Assembly: GCA_030622115.1 (NCBI GenBank)
Contig: JAUXGN010000005.1
Coordinates: 1-64,000 of the forward strand
Reading direction: 5' to 3'
From: Candidatus Eiseniibacteriota bacterium
GTDB lineage: Bacteria; Joyebacterota; Joyebacteria; Joyebacterales; Joyebacteraceae
Length of the DNA stretch: 64,000 nucleotides
Shown piece after piece: positions 33,632 through 43,632 of this stretch. Position 1 is the first letter of the stretch. The number at the start of each line of letters is the position of its first letter. The notes beneath the pieces are model-generated. The model was not told the origin of the DNA. It ran no database searches and saw only the letters and a program-made list of their open reading frames with translations. The position numbers and the translations under genes are program-made.

Positions 33632-36328
33632 TTACGCCTGCTCGAGAAGGGCCCCTACAATACCGGGCACTTCCTTGAGGGCCGCATCGAGCTTGCCGGC
33701 ATCGCCGCCACCTTGGGCCATCCGCGGTTTGCCCCCGCCACGGCCACCCATCACTGCTGCCACGCGTCCGACAAGATCGCCCGCCCTAAGGCGTCCGCTT
33801 TTTGACAGATCGTCCGTCACGACGGCGATCAGGACTGCTTTCTCGTCGATCACAGTCGCAAGCACTCCGGCTCCCCCCACCTCCAGACGCTCGCGAAGGC
33901 TGTCGGCCAATGATCTGAGCGACGAGATATCGCGGGCCTCGACATGGCCAGTGACCGCGCGAACGCGGTCTTCTCCGACAAGAACCGCTCCATCGATCAG
34001 CGAGCCGATCGATTCGCCGGCTGCCTCCTGGCGCGTGTGGGCCGCCTCTTTCCTGAGACGAGCGTTCTCACTCAAGAGGCCATGCGTGCGATCGAGAAGC
34101 TCGTCCGGTTCTGTCTTCATTGCCTCGGCCAGAGTTCGCACGAGACAGGCGTCGTTCCTGCTTCTCTGTTCCGCAGCTGCGCCTGTCACCGCCTCTATTC
34201 TCCGAACGCCGGCCGCGACACTCGAGTCGGAGATGATTGTGAATGCTCCTATCTCTCCAGCTCGCCGCACATGTGTGCCGCCGCAGAGCTCCAAGCTGAC
34301 GTCGCTAATGGCAACAGTTCGGACCTGCTCTCCATACTTCTCGCCGAACAGAGCCATCGCGCCTTCCGAGATCGCGTGGTCCAGACTCACGAGGGCATCG
34401 CGAACCGGAGGATCCAGCCGGATCCAGGCGTTGACGGTTTCCTCTATCGTTGCCACCTCGGCGTCCGAAAGCGCCGAGAAATGTGTGAAATCGAAACGCA
34501 GGCGATCGGGTCCCACCCAGGATCCGGACTGGTGAACATGATCACCGAGGGTCCTTCGAAGCGCCGCCTGAAGCAGATGAGTGGCGGTGTGATTCTTCTC
34601 TATCCTCCACCGCCGGGCAAGATCGACCGTCGCGTCAAGATGGCTGCCGGCCGTGACGGGCCGGGCTGTGGATCTTGCCACGTGCACGGTCCGGACCCCC
34701 TCGACATACGTGTTCAGGACATCGAGTTCGACGCCGTCTCCCGTCACACGGCCGGTATCGGCTACCTGTCCTCCGGACTCGGCGTAGAACGGGGTCCCAT
34801 CCAGTACGAACTCGACGAGCGATTCGTCTGCGCTTGCCCTGACTCGAGTTACGACAACACCCAGGGGATCAGAGAAGACACCTGTCGCCTCTCGTTCCAC
34901 CCGCTCCGGGTCCCGGAGTTTGAGCCCACGTCCCACAAACTGAGATTCCTCTGCAGCATCCTTCAGCTCATCGGTCCAGTGACGGTGTCCTTCGACCGCG
35001 TTTGCGAAGGCCGAGGTCCTCCGACCGCGTTCTCTCTGCTCCTTCATGGCAGCTTCAAAGGCGGGTAAGTCGACGTTGAGTTCGCGCTCGCTTGCCATCT
35101 CTTGAGTCAGATCGAGGGGAAATCCATAGGTGTCATACAGTCTGAAGGCGTCATGACCGTCGACAGTCCGGCCCCCGCCGGCCAATGTCCGCTCGATGAT
35201 CTCCTCGAAGAGCGCAGTCCCCTGAGCCAGAGTCGATTGAAAGCGCTCCTCCTCAGACTTGATGGCCAAGGCTATCTGCTCACGCCTGGACACGAGATGG
35301 GGATGTGCCTCACCCATCAAATCGATGACCACTCCCGCGATTCCGTAGAAAAAGGGTTTCTCAATGCCGAGCGATAGCCCTCTTCTGACGGCGCGTCGTA
35401 TGAGCCGTCTGATGACGTACCCCTGACCTTCATTGGAAGGCAGAATGTTCTCGGCAAGTGAGAAGGTGACGGCTCTGGCGTGGTCCGCGACAATGCACAC
35501 ATCTATCCCTATCTCGTCCTTCGGCGCACCACCCCCGGAATCTCCAGCAGCGCGAAGCGTGGCCTCAACGATAGGCATGAAGAGATCCGTCGCGAATATC
35601 GTGCTCTTCCCCTGAACAACTGTTGTCAGGCGCTCGAGTCCCATTCCGACATCAATGCCGGGACGCTTCAGGAGTTCCCGCGTACCGTCGCGAGCCTGAA
35701 GGAACTGCGGGAACACGAGGTTCCCGAGTTCGAAGAATCGTCGGCAGTCACACCCCGGTCTGCAATCGGGGCGTCCACAACCCACATCTTCCCCCATGTC
35801 GTAGTGAACCTCCGAGTCAGGACCGCACGGTCCCGAGTCACCCGCGGGTCCCCAGAAGTTGTCTTCGTCTCCCAGCGGAACGATCCTGTGCTCAGGAATG
35901 CCGATTCGCGTCCGCCAGATGTCGGCAGATTCCTCATCCGTCTCGTGCACTGTGATCCAGAGACGCTCCTTGGGGATAGACAGGACATCTGTGAGAAGGT
36001 CCCAGCCCCACTCAATGGCTTTCCTCTTGAAGTAGTCACCGAACGAGAAGTTCCCGAGCATCTCGAAGAATGTATCGTGATAAGGACTGTGACCGACCTC
36101 CTCGAGATCGGAGAGTCTCAGACACCGCTGGCTTGAGACGGCTCTCCTCATCGGCGGGTCGTCCATGGTGTAGTACCGCTTGAACGGCACCATCCCCGCC
36201 GAGTTGAACAGGAGGGTTGGATCGTCCTTCGGGATCAGAGGCGCGCTGGGAACCACTTCGTGTCCCCGCTCAGAGAAATAGTCTATGAACGCGCTTCTTA
36301 TCTCCGACGAAGTGCTGATCTTACTCAT
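33632..36328 (-). CDS. alaS: Alanyl-tRNA synthetase
   Basis: Encodes 898 residues, full length. Class II core at the N-terminus (RSAFIDYFSERGHEVVPSAPLIPKDDPTLLFNSAGM, motif 2/3 GMGLERLT). The editing domain has HTATHLLQAALRR and the CGGTHV zinc motif. The C-terminal DHHA1 domain contains GGRGGGKPRMAQGGG. The ATG at 36328 overlaps the end of recX. The matching tRNA-Ala with its G3:U70 pair is at 47426. Confidence 0.97.
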   Translation of the reverse strand: MSKISTSSEIRSAFIDYFSERGHEVVPSAPLIPKDDPTLLFNSAGMVPFKRYYTMDDPPMRRAVSSQRCLRLSDLEEVGHSPYHDTFFEMLGNFSFGDYFKRKAIEWGWDLLTDVLSIPKERLWITVHETDEESADIWRTRIGIPEHRIVPLGDEDNFWGPAGDSGPCGPDSEVHYDMGEDVGCGRPDCRPGCDCRRFFELGNLVFPQFLQARDGTRELLKRPGIDVGMGLERLTTVVQGKSTIFATDLFMPIVEATLRAAGDSGGGAPKDEIGIDVCIVADHARAVTFSLAENILPSNEGQGYVIRRLIRRAVRRGLSLGIEKPFFYGIAGVVIDLMGEAHPHLVSRREQIALAIKSEEERFQSTLAQGTALFEEIIERTLAGGGRTVDGHDAFRLYDTYGFPLDLTQEMASERELNVDLPAFEAAMKEQRERGRRTSAFANAVEGHRHWTDELKDAAEESQFVGRGLKLRDPERVEREATGVFSDPLGVVVTRVRASADESLVEFVLDGTPFYAESGGQVADTGRVTGDGVELDVLNTYVEGVRTVHVARSTARPVTAGSHLDATVDLARRWRIEKNHTATHLLQAALRRTLGDHVHQSGSWVGPDRLRFDFTHFSALSDAEVATIEETVNAWIRLDPPVRDALVSLDHAISEGAMALFGEKYGEQVRTVAISDVSLELCGGTHVRRAGEIGAFTIISDSSVAAGVRRIEAVTGAAAEQRSRNDACLVRTLAEAMKTEPDELLDRTHGLLSENARLRKEAAHTRQEAAGESIGSLIDGAVLVGEDRVRAVTGHVEARDISSLRSLADSLRERLEVGGAGVLATVIDEKAVLIAVVTDDLSKSGRLRAGDLVGRVAAVMGGRGGGKPRMAQGGGDAGKLDAALKEVPGIVGALLEQA

Positions 36329-36983
36329 CAACCTCACCCTCTATCTGTTTCATCGCCTCAGCCGCCGCGTCGAATGAAAACCCTCGCCGCAGAAGATGGG
36401 CTTCGAGCCGCGATCGCCGACGCCTGTCGCTTGCCATACCCGTCTTGCCGACTCGCTTCCTCAAAACAGCGAGGGCGAGATCCGCCTCCGCGTGTTCCGT
36501 GTAGACCTCATCCACAACGGCTGCGATCGTCTTGTCTGCGATACGCTTCGCACGGAGTTCGTTTACAAGGAGCATTCTCCCAATCGGTCGCAGGCGAATG
36601 CGCTCCTCCGCCCACAACCGAGCGAATGCTGAATCATCAACCAATCCGGCGACCTCAAGAGCAGAGAGTACCCTCTCGGTCGTCGTGGTATCGAAGCCCT
36701 TTCGCTTGAGCCGGTCCAGGAGTTCCCAACGACTCCGCGCCCGCACCGCCAGAAGCCTGAGCGCCGCGTCGCGGGCCTTCGCTTCGTCCGGACATCTCTC
36801 CGACGACTCCCCGGTGTCTCTGCCCAAAAGGCGCTCCCCGGAGTCCGTCAGTGTCGCGCCGACCCTCAGATCCATTTTGCGGACGACGCCCGCAGACACT
36901 GTGAAGGCGGGCTTCCCGTCCACGTAGACCGTGAGCGCCGAGCTTCCCTCGACGCTCCGGATCTCCGTGATCCTACCGATCAA
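36321..36983 (-). CDS. recX: Regulatory protein RecX
   Basis: Encodes 220 residues. Helical repeat protein with RALRLLAVRARSRWELLDRLKRKGF-like region (about 95-120), VSALEVAGLVDDSAFARLWAEERIR and the C-terminal RLEAHLLRRGFSFDAAAEAM. RecX caps or inhibits RecA filaments. It lies directly downstream of recA, the classical order, and overlaps alaS. The N-terminal 60 residues (ITEIRSVEGSSALTVYVDG) form the common basic extension. Confidence 0.92.
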   Translation of the reverse strand: MIGRITEIRSVEGSSALTVYVDGKPAFTVSAGVVRKMDLRVGATLTDSGERLLGRDTGESSERCPDEAKARDAALRLLAVRARSRWELLDRLKRKGFDTTTTERVLSALEVAGLVDDSAFARLWAEERIRLRPIGRMLLVNELRAKRIADKTIAAVVDEVYTEHAEADLALAVLRKRVGKTGMASDRRRRSRLEAHLLRRGFSFDAAAEAMKQIEGEVDE

Positions 36984-37035
36984 CGTCTGCTCCCGTCAGG
37001 TTGTGACCACCAAGGCTCAGGATTGATCCTCACAC

Positions 37036-38112
37036 CTACTTGGTCGACCCGACGGCCAGCTCCTCGACCTTCTCACCCTCGGGATCCTCAGACGAAGCTC
37101 CGTCATCATCCGGTGGTATGAGGCCAACCGCCTGGCGGATCTCACGCTCGAGCTTCCGACTCACCTCACCATTCTCCTCAAGGAAGGCCCGAGCCTTCTC
37201 TCTACCCTGGCCCAACTGAAGCTCGCCGTAGCTGATCCAGGTGCCCTTCCTCGAAAGAGTCCCCTCCTCAAGTCCGAGGTCCAGAAGGTCACCCTCAAGA
37301 GATATCCCCTTGCCGTATATGAGGTCGAACTCTGCGATTCTGAAAGGCGGCGCGACCTTGTTCTTCACCACCTTGACCTTGGTACGATTGCCGATGATGG
37401 AATCACCTGACTTGATCGCGCCGATCCTCCGGATATCGAGCCGTACACTCGCGTAGAACTTGAGCGCCCGGCCGCCCGATGTTGTTTCCGGATTCCCGAA
37501 CATCACGCCGATCTTCATGCGTATCTGATTGATGAAGACAACGCACGTTTTCGATTTGCTGATGGCGCCCGCCAGTTTTCTCAGAGCCTGAGACATCAGA
37601 CGAGCCTGCAAGCCGACATGCGAGTCTCCCATCTCGCCCTCTATCTCAGCGCGTGGGACAAGGGCGGCAACGGAGTCGATCACTATAATGTCAACTGCTT
37701 TGCTTCGAACCAGCATCTCGGTGATCTCAAGCGCCTGTTCACCCGTATCCGGCTGCGAGATCAGGAGATCGTCCGTGTCCACGCCGAGAGCCCGCGCATA
37801 CCCGGGATCCATGGCGTGCTCCGCATCTATGAAGGCCGCGACGCCGCCGAGTGTTTGCGCATTCGCCACAATGGAAAGCGCCAGAGTGGTCTTCCCCGAC
37901 GATTCGGGGCCGAAGATCTCAATGACACGTCCACGCGGAACCCCACCGATACCGAGAGCCGCGTCCAGAACCAGCGAGCCTGTGGGTATAGCCTCAATGC
38001 CCACCCCGACCTCATCCGAACCCAGACGCATTATGGATCCCTTGCCAAACTGCTTCTCTATCTGCGACACCGCCAGTTCGAGCGCCTTGGTCTTTCCCTT
38101 CTCCTGAGACAT
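37036..38112 (-). CDS. recA: Recombinase RecA
   Basis: Encodes 358 residues from ATG 38112 (GGAGGG upstream). Walker [11 protein letters not shown], the [19 protein letters not shown] segment, Walker [23 protein letters not shown], loop 2 [21 protein letters not shown], and an acidic C-terminal tail. It forms the strand-exchange filament and triggers LexA cleavage. No intein is present. recX follows. Confidence 0.98.
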   Translation of the reverse strand: MSQEKGKTKALELAVSQIEKQFGKGSIMRLGSDEVGVGIEAIPTGSLVLDAALGIGGVPRGRVIEIFGPESSGKTTLALSIVANAQTLGGVAAFIDAEHAMDPGYARALGVDTDDLLISQPDTGEQALEITEMLVRSKAVDIIVIDSVAALVPRAEIEGEMGDSHVGLQARLMSQALRKLAGAISKSKTCVVFINQIRMKIGVMFGNPETTSGGRALKFYASVRLDIRRIGAIKSGDSIIGNRTKVKVVKNKVAPPFRIAEFDLIYGKGISLEGDLLDLGLEEGTLSRKGTWISYGELQLGQGREKARAFLEENGEVSRKLEREIRQAVGLIPPDDDGASSEDPEGEKVEELAVGSTK

Positions 38113-38150
38113 CTTTCCCTCCGCTTCCAGAATCCGTATCCTGAGACTTC

Positions 38151-38762
38151 TCATTGACCGACTGAACCTCTGGTTCCACCGAGCGGCACAACAGCCAAGC
38201 GCTCATGCAGCGCGCCTCCCCTTGCGAGGGTGCTCTTCATCACCTCAATCTCCGTAACCCATGTCCTCTCATCAGGGGCAGCCAGACCGGCGAACACTCC
38301 TCCGCCCTCCCGGTCATCACTCGAGTTCAGTGGCTCCCGAAGTCTCGCGATCGTGATGTGGGGTTTGAAGCGGCGATGCTCCTCCGGAAACCCGAGAACG
38401 CAGAGCTCCCGCTCGATCCCTCCCTGAAGCTCGTAGAGTTCCTGAACCGGCTCCACACCAACCCACAGAATGCGCGGCTGTCTGAGCGACGGGAAGGCCC
38501 CCACCGAACGCGAATCAAACGCAAACGGAGACACGTCGGAAGCAGCGACCCCAATCGCCGCCACTACATCCGGAATCAGAGCCTCCTCGACATCTCCCAG
38601 GAACTTCAGGGTAAGGTGAAGCGTCTCGGCTTGAGGCCAGCTCGCCCGCACCCCTCGACGCTCAAGTTCCCTTGCAAGATTCAGTATGCCCCTCTTGAGT
38701 GCGCCGGACAACTCCAAAGCGACGAACGTTCTTATCGGCCCCGCTGGCTCCTCAGGGCACAT
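38151..38762 (-). CDS. thpR: RNA 2',3'-cyclic phosphodiesterase
   Basis: Encodes 203 residues of the 2H phosphoesterase family. The two catalytic HxTx motifs are [13 protein letters not shown] and [10 protein letters not shown]. It opens 2',3'-cyclic phosphates on RNA (LigT/ThpR). The start lies just inside the end of cinA, and recA follows after about 38 bases; the order cinA-thpR-recA is common. Confidence 0.93.
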   Translation of the reverse strand: MCPEEPAGPIRTFVALELSGALKRGILNLARELERRGVRASWPQAETLHLTLKFLGDVEEALIPDVVAAIGVAASDVSPFAFDSRSVGAFPSLRQPRILWVGVEPVQELYELQGGIERELCVLGFPEEHRRFKPHITIARLREPLNSSDDREGGGVFAGLAAPDERTWVTEIEVMKSTLARGGALHERLAVVPLGGTRGSVGQ

Positions 38763-40011
38763 CGGGCGCTCCAGGCAGATTCAGGAGCACTCTTCTCAGC
38801 ACGTCGAGCGCAGCCTGACAGGCCTGCTCTCTCACGCTGTCCCGCCCCCCCGCGAAGCGGAACTCACGAACCTTCTCGCCCCGTATGCCGGAGACCGCGA
38901 TGTAAACGAGCCCCACGGGTCTCTCATCGCTCCCACCTCCGGGTCCAGCTATGCCGGTTACGCCGATGCCGTACCCCGAACGTGTCTTGGTCTTGACGCC
39001 TAGAGCCATCGCTCGCGCCGTCTCCGCAGATACGGCTCCGTGCTCCTTCAGAATCCCGGCCTTCACGCCCAGAAGCCGTTTCTTGAGCTCATTTGAGTAG
39101 GCGATCATCCCGCCGACGAAGTAGTCCGAACTGCCTGGCGTCTTCGTGAGGGTCCAGCCGAGCCGTCCTGCCGTGCACGATTCCGCGACTGAGACCGTCT
39201 TGTCCTTCATCACCAAGAGGTAGCCGACAACCTGCTCCAGCGACTCTTCTCCTCGAGCATAGACGCAATCACCGAGTTCGTTCGCCAGGCGCTCCTGCGC
39301 GGACTCCGCCGCTACGTTTGCCTTCTTCAGCGTGTCGCCCCGACCCGTGATGCGTATGTCGACTCCCGTCACCCTTGGAAGATACGCCAGGTCGATGCGG
39401 GCAAGTCGCTTCGCGATCCCGCCGATCCGCTGAGACAAGACAGATTCCGGAACACCGGTCGTTCTCAAGAGGCGTTCCGCGGTCAGTCTCTTGAGACCTC
39501 TCCCTTCGAGATACGGGCCGACGTAATTCTCAAGCATTGCCTTCATCTCCACCGGCACACCGGGCAAAACGAAAACGAGCGTCTTCTCGTGCTCCAGAAG
39601 CAGCCCCGGCGCTGTCCCTGCACGATTCTCCAGGGCGCGGGCGCCCTCCGGTACCATGGCCTGCGAGAGATTCGATTCAGGCATCGGAAGCCCGCGTCTC
39701 TCGAAGTGAGCCCTGACGGTGGCCAGAACCGCTTCATCAAGCACCAGCTTTTTCCCGAGGACGCGCGCGATGGCCTGCCTCGTTCGGTCGTCCGCCGTCG
39801 GACCCAGCCCCCCCGTGACAACCACGACGTCCGCCTCCGCGATTCCGTTCTCGATTGCTTTTCTTATGAGTTCGGGGTCATCGGGCACTGTCGTTGCGCG
39901 CGTCACCGACGCGCCGAGTAGAGTGAGGCGCTCACCGATGAAGGCCGAATTCGAATCTACGTGCCCTGTTTCGAGGAGCTCATTGCCGATGGTGATGATC
40001 TCGGCCTTCAC
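38752..40011 (-). CDS. cinA: CinA-family protein (competence/damage-inducible; NMN amidohydrolase)
   Basis: Encodes 419 residues with both domains. The N-terminal MoaB-like domain has IITIGNELLETGHVDSNSAFI and VVVTGGLGPTADDRTRQAIA. The C-terminal amidohydrolase domain has VSVAESCTAGRLGWTLTKTPGSSDYFVGGMIAYSNELKK and GIAGPGGGSDERPVGLVYIA. It acts in pyridine nucleotide salvage. ATG 40011 is preceded by a purine-rich site. Confidence 0.94.
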   Translation of the reverse strand: MKAEIITIGNELLETGHVDSNSAFIGERLTLLGASVTRATTVPDDPELIRKAIENGIAEADVVVVTGGLGPTADDRTRQAIARVLGKKLVLDEAVLATVRAHFERRGLPMPESNLSQAMVPEGARALENRAGTAPGLLLEHEKTLVFVLPGVPVEMKAMLENYVGPYLEGRGLKRLTAERLLRTTGVPESVLSQRIGGIAKRLARIDLAYLPRVTGVDIRITGRGDTLKKANVAAESAQERLANELGDCVYARGEESLEQVVGYLLVMKDKTVSVAESCTAGRLGWTLTKTPGSSDYFVGGMIAYSNELKKRLLGVKAGILKEHGAVSAETARAMALGVKTKTRSGYGIGVTGIAGPGGGSDERPVGLVYIAVSGIRGEKVREFRFAGGRDSVREQACQAALDVLRRVLLNLPGAPDVP

Positions 40012-40035
40012 GGAAGGACACCTCCCGACGATCTG

Positions 40036-40533
40036 CTAGAGACCGGTTGCCAGAAGCATGATCCGAATCAGTATGTTGGCGTAGAGTCCGGCCACCAAGT
40101 CGTCGAGGACAATCCCGAAACCCCCGGGCAGCGCCTCGGCACGCGCGGCCGGGAACGGCTTCAGAACATCGAAGATCCGGAACAGGAGAAAGGCCGCGAC
40201 ATATACGATCAGCGTCTTTGGGAGAAAGAGTACTGCGATGACGAACCCAGCGAATTCGTCGATGACGATTTTCGATGCGTCATGGCCGAACACGGCCTCG
40301 GCTTTGGTCGATGCCCATATGGACATGGCGATGAAGGCCAGAACTGAGATTGAGAGCAGGAGGATCGCGAGCGATCCACTCGCTGCGATATCGTTCGGCA
40401 TCAGGAGCCACAGGAGCACTCCGCAGCCCAAGGTTCCCGCTGTACCAGGAGCTAGAGGAGAGTACCCTAGCCCTCCTCCCGTGGCGATAAGCCAGACCAC
40501 CGGGTGAATATGAGTCTGCGCTCGAGGCGTCAA
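40036..40533 (-). CDS. pgpA: Phosphatidylglycerophosphatase A
   Basis: Encodes 165 residues from TTG 40533, which has GGGAGGTGA directly upstream; a start at 40569 would overlap pgsA and lacks a ribosome site. IATGGGLGYSPLAPGTAGTLGCG, VIDEFAGFVIAVLFLP and the DDLVAGLYANI helix are family marks. It removes phosphate from phosphatidylglycerol phosphate, the product of the adjacent pgsA, in the inner membrane. Four membrane helices. Confidence 0.93.
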   Translation of the reverse strand: MTPRAQTHIHPVVWLIATGGGLGYSPLAPGTAGTLGCGVLLWLLMPNDIAASGSLAILLLSISVLAFIAMSIWASTKAEAVFGHDASKIVIDEFAGFVIAVLFLPKTLIVYVAAFLLFRIFDVLKPFPAARAEALPGGFGIVLDDLVAGLYANILIRIMLLATGL

Positions 40534-40537
40534 GGAG

Positions 40538-41143
40538 TCACCTCCCACGATGGGTTTTTCCAGCGGCACGACCGTTCATGGCTATCGAAAGGACTCTTCC
40601 GTTTATCATGTACTCTACGCCCGAGACCAGAGTAAGAGCAACGGCAATCCCCCCAACAAACAGAAGAACGGACTCGAGCCTCCCTCCAGCCAGGCTGTGA
40701 AGGGGGGAGTCCGTTCCAGTAGTCAGCGAGAGGTAGAGCAGCACAAGTGCGACCCACCCCATCTGCGCGGCCGTCTTCCACTTGGCGGCGCGGCTGGTGA
40801 CAAAGCCCTCTCCGCTTTTCAGCACACCCGTCCGGCATCCGAGAATCAGGAGCTCGCGCCCCACCACAACCGCGACCATCCAGAACGGGACGTATCTGAT
40901 TCCCGAGCGCCAGAACGCGATAAGCAGCAGGGAGACGAGTACCTTGTCGGCGAGGGGATCCATGAGCTTGCCGAGTTCGGTCACGCTATTGGAGCGCCTG
41001 GCGAGGTAGCCATCGCAGAGATCGCTGATCATGGCGATGACGAAGAGCGTGAATGCAAGCCAGAGCCTGCCGCTCATGAGGACTGCAACGATCACAGGCC
41101 CCAGAATCAGCCGTCCCAGCGTCAGTCTGTTCGCCCAGTTCAA
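40538..41143 (-). CDS. pgsA: CDP-diacylglycerol--glycerol-3-phosphate 3-phosphatidyltransferase
   Basis: Encodes 201 residues. The CDP-alcohol phosphotransferase signature DLCDGYLARRSNSVTELGKLMDPLADK holds the metal-binding aspartates. NWANRLTLGRLILGPVIV is the N-terminal helix. It makes phosphatidylglycerol phosphate, and pgpA, the next enzyme, follows immediately. Its presence shows an ordinary sn-glycerol-3-phosphate phospholipid pathway beside the GGGP synthase. Confidence 0.95.
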   Translation of the reverse strand: MNWANRLTLGRLILGPVIVAVLMSGRLWLAFTLFVIAMISDLCDGYLARRSNSVTELGKLMDPLADKVLVSLLLIAFWRSGIRYVPFWMVAVVVGRELLILGCRTGVLKSGEGFVTSRAAKWKTAAQMGWVALVLLYLSLTTGTDSPLHSLAGGRLESVLLFVGGIAVALTLVSGVEYMINGRVLSIAMNGRAAGKTHRGR

Positions 41144-41162
41144 AAGCCCCCCAGAAGCTGAC

Positions 41163-42092
41163 CTACGCCTGAGTCAACTCTTCACGCTTCAGGAGCAGCT
41201 CCCACTTGCGATCCACCTCAGCTTGTATCTCGTCGATGATTCCCTTGTTCGCTTCCTTGAACAGGTGTCTGAATCGTCCCTGTCCCTCGAACCACTTGGA
41301 GACCGGAAGCTTCTCCTTCGGCTTTCTGTTGATCTTGATGACCCCATACTCCACTTCGTACAGGGGCCAGAAGCACGTCTTTACGGCAAGTCTCGCATAC
41401 TCCATAGACTGCTCCGGCGGGAAGCGCCACCCGCGCGTGCACGGAGTCAGCACGTTGATGAACGCCGGACCGTCTATCGCAAGCGCCTTTTCCACCTTGT
41501 CGCTGAAGTCCTTGGGGTATCCCGGTGTCGCCTGCGCAACGAACGGGATATCATGCGCGATCATGATCTCAGTCAGCGGCTTCGGGAACTGCGTCTTCCC
41601 GGGTATCACCTTTCCGGCCGGCGTCGTTGATGTCGCCGTGCCCTTCGGTGTCCCGCCGGACCTCTGGATCCCCGTGTTCATATACGCCTGATTGTCGTAG
41701 CAGATGTACAGCATGTTGTGACCGCGCTCCATCGCTCCGGATAGAGCCTGAAGACCGATATCGTACGTGCCTCCGTCGCCACCCATCGCAACGAAGTTGA
41801 TCTTCTTGTCAATCTTGCCTTGCTTCCTGAGCGACACGTACGCCGCCTCGGCTCCGCTTATGGTGGCTGCAGAGTTCTCGAACGCGTTGTGGATGAACGG
41901 CGTTCTCCATGCCGTGTACGGATAGATGGTCGTCACGACCTCCACACAGCCCGTTGCGCATCCAACAACCGTGTCCTTGCCCGCCGTCAAGAGCATCTGT
42001 CTCATTGCCGTCATCGGTAGACATCCCGCGCACGCGCGGTGCCCACCAGCCAAGAGTTCCTTGCGCTCTGCCAGTTGCTTTGGTGCCGGCAT
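41163..42092 (-). CDS. porB: Pyruvate:ferredoxin oxidoreductase, beta subunit
   Basis: Encodes 309 residues, the thiamine diphosphate subunit. Cluster-ligand cysteines are CAGC near the N-terminus and a later GCATGC; VAMGGDGGTYDIGLQALSGAMERGHNMLYICYDNQAYMNTGIQRSGGTP is the TPP/Mg region. It acts with porA, porD and porG upstream on the same strand to convert pyruvate to acetyl-CoA with reduction of ferredoxin. Substrate assignment as pyruvate rests on overall similarity. Confidence 0.93.
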   Translation of the reverse strand: MPAPKQLAERKELLAGGHRACAGCLPMTAMRQMLLTAGKDTVVGCATGCVEVVTTIYPYTAWRTPFIHNAFENSAATISGAEAAYVSLRKQGKIDKKINFVAMGGDGGTYDIGLQALSGAMERGHNMLYICYDNQAYMNTGIQRSGGTPKGTATSTTPAGKVIPGKTQFPKPLTEIMIAHDIPFVAQATPGYPKDFSDKVEKALAIDGPAFINVLTPCTRGWRFPPEQSMEYARLAVKTCFWPLYEVEYGVIKINRKPKEKLPVSKWFEGQGRFRHLFKEANKGIIDEIQAEVDRKWELLLKREELTQA

Positions 42093-42105
42093 CTGGTATT
42101 CCTCC

Positions 42106-43284
42106 TTAGCCCCTCAGTCCGATGAATCTGACCTCGTCTGCCGGGATCGTCTTGCCGGCCAGCGTCTCGAGCTCCTCGAAGACCGTGCGAATGTGATCCA
42201 GCGAGATGTCGCGTCCACCGAGACCGTAGAGATAGTTGACCACCGTAGCATCACCGGTTCCGCTGAGTGCCGCCAGAATCTCCTTGTGCACAGGGCCACC
42301 GGGAGCGCCGAACGACACCGATCTGTCGAGGACCCCGACCGCCTTGGCTGAGGCGAGTCCGGCGAGGATCTCGGCATGCGGGAACGGACGGAAGGAGCGT
42401 ATCTTCAGAAGCCCCACCCGCTTTCCCTCAGCCCTCATCTCGTCCACAACGACCTTTGCAGTTCCACAGGTCGACCCCAGTGCGACCACGACGTAGTCGG
42501 CGTCGTCGGTCATGTAGTTCTCAGTCATCCCGTAGGCTCTGCCGGATAGCTTCCCGTAGGCCTCACCCACGCTCTTGATAACGCCTGTAGCGTTGTTCAT
42601 CCCCTCGATCTGCTGCCTCTTGTGCTCGAAGTAGTAGTCCTGCAGATCAAGCGGCCCAAAGGTGGCAGGCTCATCGGTGTTGAGAAGCGAGTAGGTGCTC
42701 TTGTAGTCGCCGACCCAATCGCGCGCATCCTTGTCGTCAAGAGCATCCAGAACTTCCACCGTGTGACTGATGATGAACCCGTCGAAGGTGACCATCACCG
42801 GTAGAAGAACCTCTGGGTTCTCAGCGATCAGGATTCCCTGAAGAACATTGTCATAGACTTCCTGGGCGTTCTCCGAGTAGAGCTGTATCCAGCCCGTGTC
42901 GCGACAGCCCATCGTGTCACTGTGATCACAGTGGATGTTGATCGGTCCCGATAGAGCCCTGTTCACAACCGGCATCACGATCGGGAGCCGGTTCGACGCC
43001 GCAATGTAAACGATCTCCCACATGAGCGCGAGCCCGTTAGCCGACGTCGCGGTCATCACCCTTGCGCCGGCCGAAGCTGCACCGACCGCAGCGCTCATGG
43101 CGCTGTGCTCTGACTCCACCAACACCATCTCGGCCTTCACGTCACCGTCAGCCACGAACTCGGCGAACTTATGCATCAACTCGGTCTGTGGTGTGATCGG
43201 AAAACACGTAACCACATCGGGATCGATCTGACGCATGGCCTCTGCGGCCGCATCGTTACCCGTAAGCGTCAGTCTCCTTGCCAC
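42106..43284 (-). CDS. porA: Pyruvate:ferredoxin oxidoreductase, alpha subunit
   Basis: Encodes 392 residues. LTGNDAAAEAMRQIDPDVVTCFPITPQTELMHKFAEFV opens the pyrimidine-binding domain, ESEHSAMSAAVGAASAGARVMTATSANGLALMWE follows, and the C-terminal domain has GVLDRSVSFGAPGGPVHKEI. Thirteen bases separate it from porB. Typical four-subunit archaeal/bacterial anaerobe enzyme. Confidence 0.94.
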   Translation of the reverse strand: MARRLTLTGNDAAAEAMRQIDPDVVTCFPITPQTELMHKFAEFVADGDVKAEMVLVESEHSAMSAAVGAASAGARVMTATSANGLALMWEIVYIAASNRLPIVMPVVNRALSGPINIHCDHSDTMGCRDTGWIQLYSENAQEVYDNVLQGILIAENPEVLLPVMVTFDGFIISHTVEVLDALDDKDARDWVGDYKSTYSLLNTDEPATFGPLDLQDYYFEHKRQQIEGMNNATGVIKSVGEAYGKLSGRAYGMTENYMTDDADYVVVALGSTCGTAKVVVDEMRAEGKRVGLLKIRSFRPFPHAEILAGLASAKAVGVLDRSVSFGAPGGPVHKEILAALSGTGDATVVNYLYGLGGRDISLDHIRTVFEELETLAGKTIPADEVRFIGLRG

Positions 43285-43335
43285 GAATCCCTCTCCCTTC
43301 CTGAAACCTATCTTTGTGCGCTTTCGAGCATGCGC

Positions 43336-43632
43336 CTAGTCGTTTACATCCGTCTCGATCTTCATCTCGATGGCAGAGATCTTGTCCGGGCACTCAAACG
43401 CGCAGATTCCGCAGCCCTTGCAGTGAGCGTAGTCGATACCGATCATCTTCCCATCCTCAAGCAGGATCGCTGAGTCGGGGCAGGCTATCCAACACGCAAG
43501 ACAGTGAATGCACTTCTCCGGATCCCATATCGGGCGGTACGTTCTCCAGGAACCTGTTTCGTAGGTCTCGGCATTCCCTGCATCCTCTATGATCCCGCCG
43601 ATGGGAATCTCTCTCCACGACTTTTCCCTCAT
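43336..43632 (-). CDS. porD: Pyruvate:ferredoxin oxidoreductase, delta (2[4Fe-4S]) subunit
   Basis: Encodes 98 residues. Two cluster motifs are complete: CIHCLACWIACP and CKGCGICAFECP. It passes electrons from the catalytic subunits to ferredoxin. The start overlaps the end of porG by four bases, so the genes are coupled. Confidence 0.95.
   Translation of the reverse strand: MREKSWREIPIGGIIEDAGNAETYETGSWRTYRPIWDPEKCIHCLACWIACPDSAILLEDGKMIGIDYAHCKGCGICAFECPDKISAIEMKIETDVND

Noticed and set aside
32640-34535. Open frame of 631 codons on the plus strand opposite rmlA, GGGPS and alaS
   Set aside because: It spans three genuine minus-strand genes and their gaps, has no recognisable domain, and reflects the low stop density of GC-rich antisense frames.
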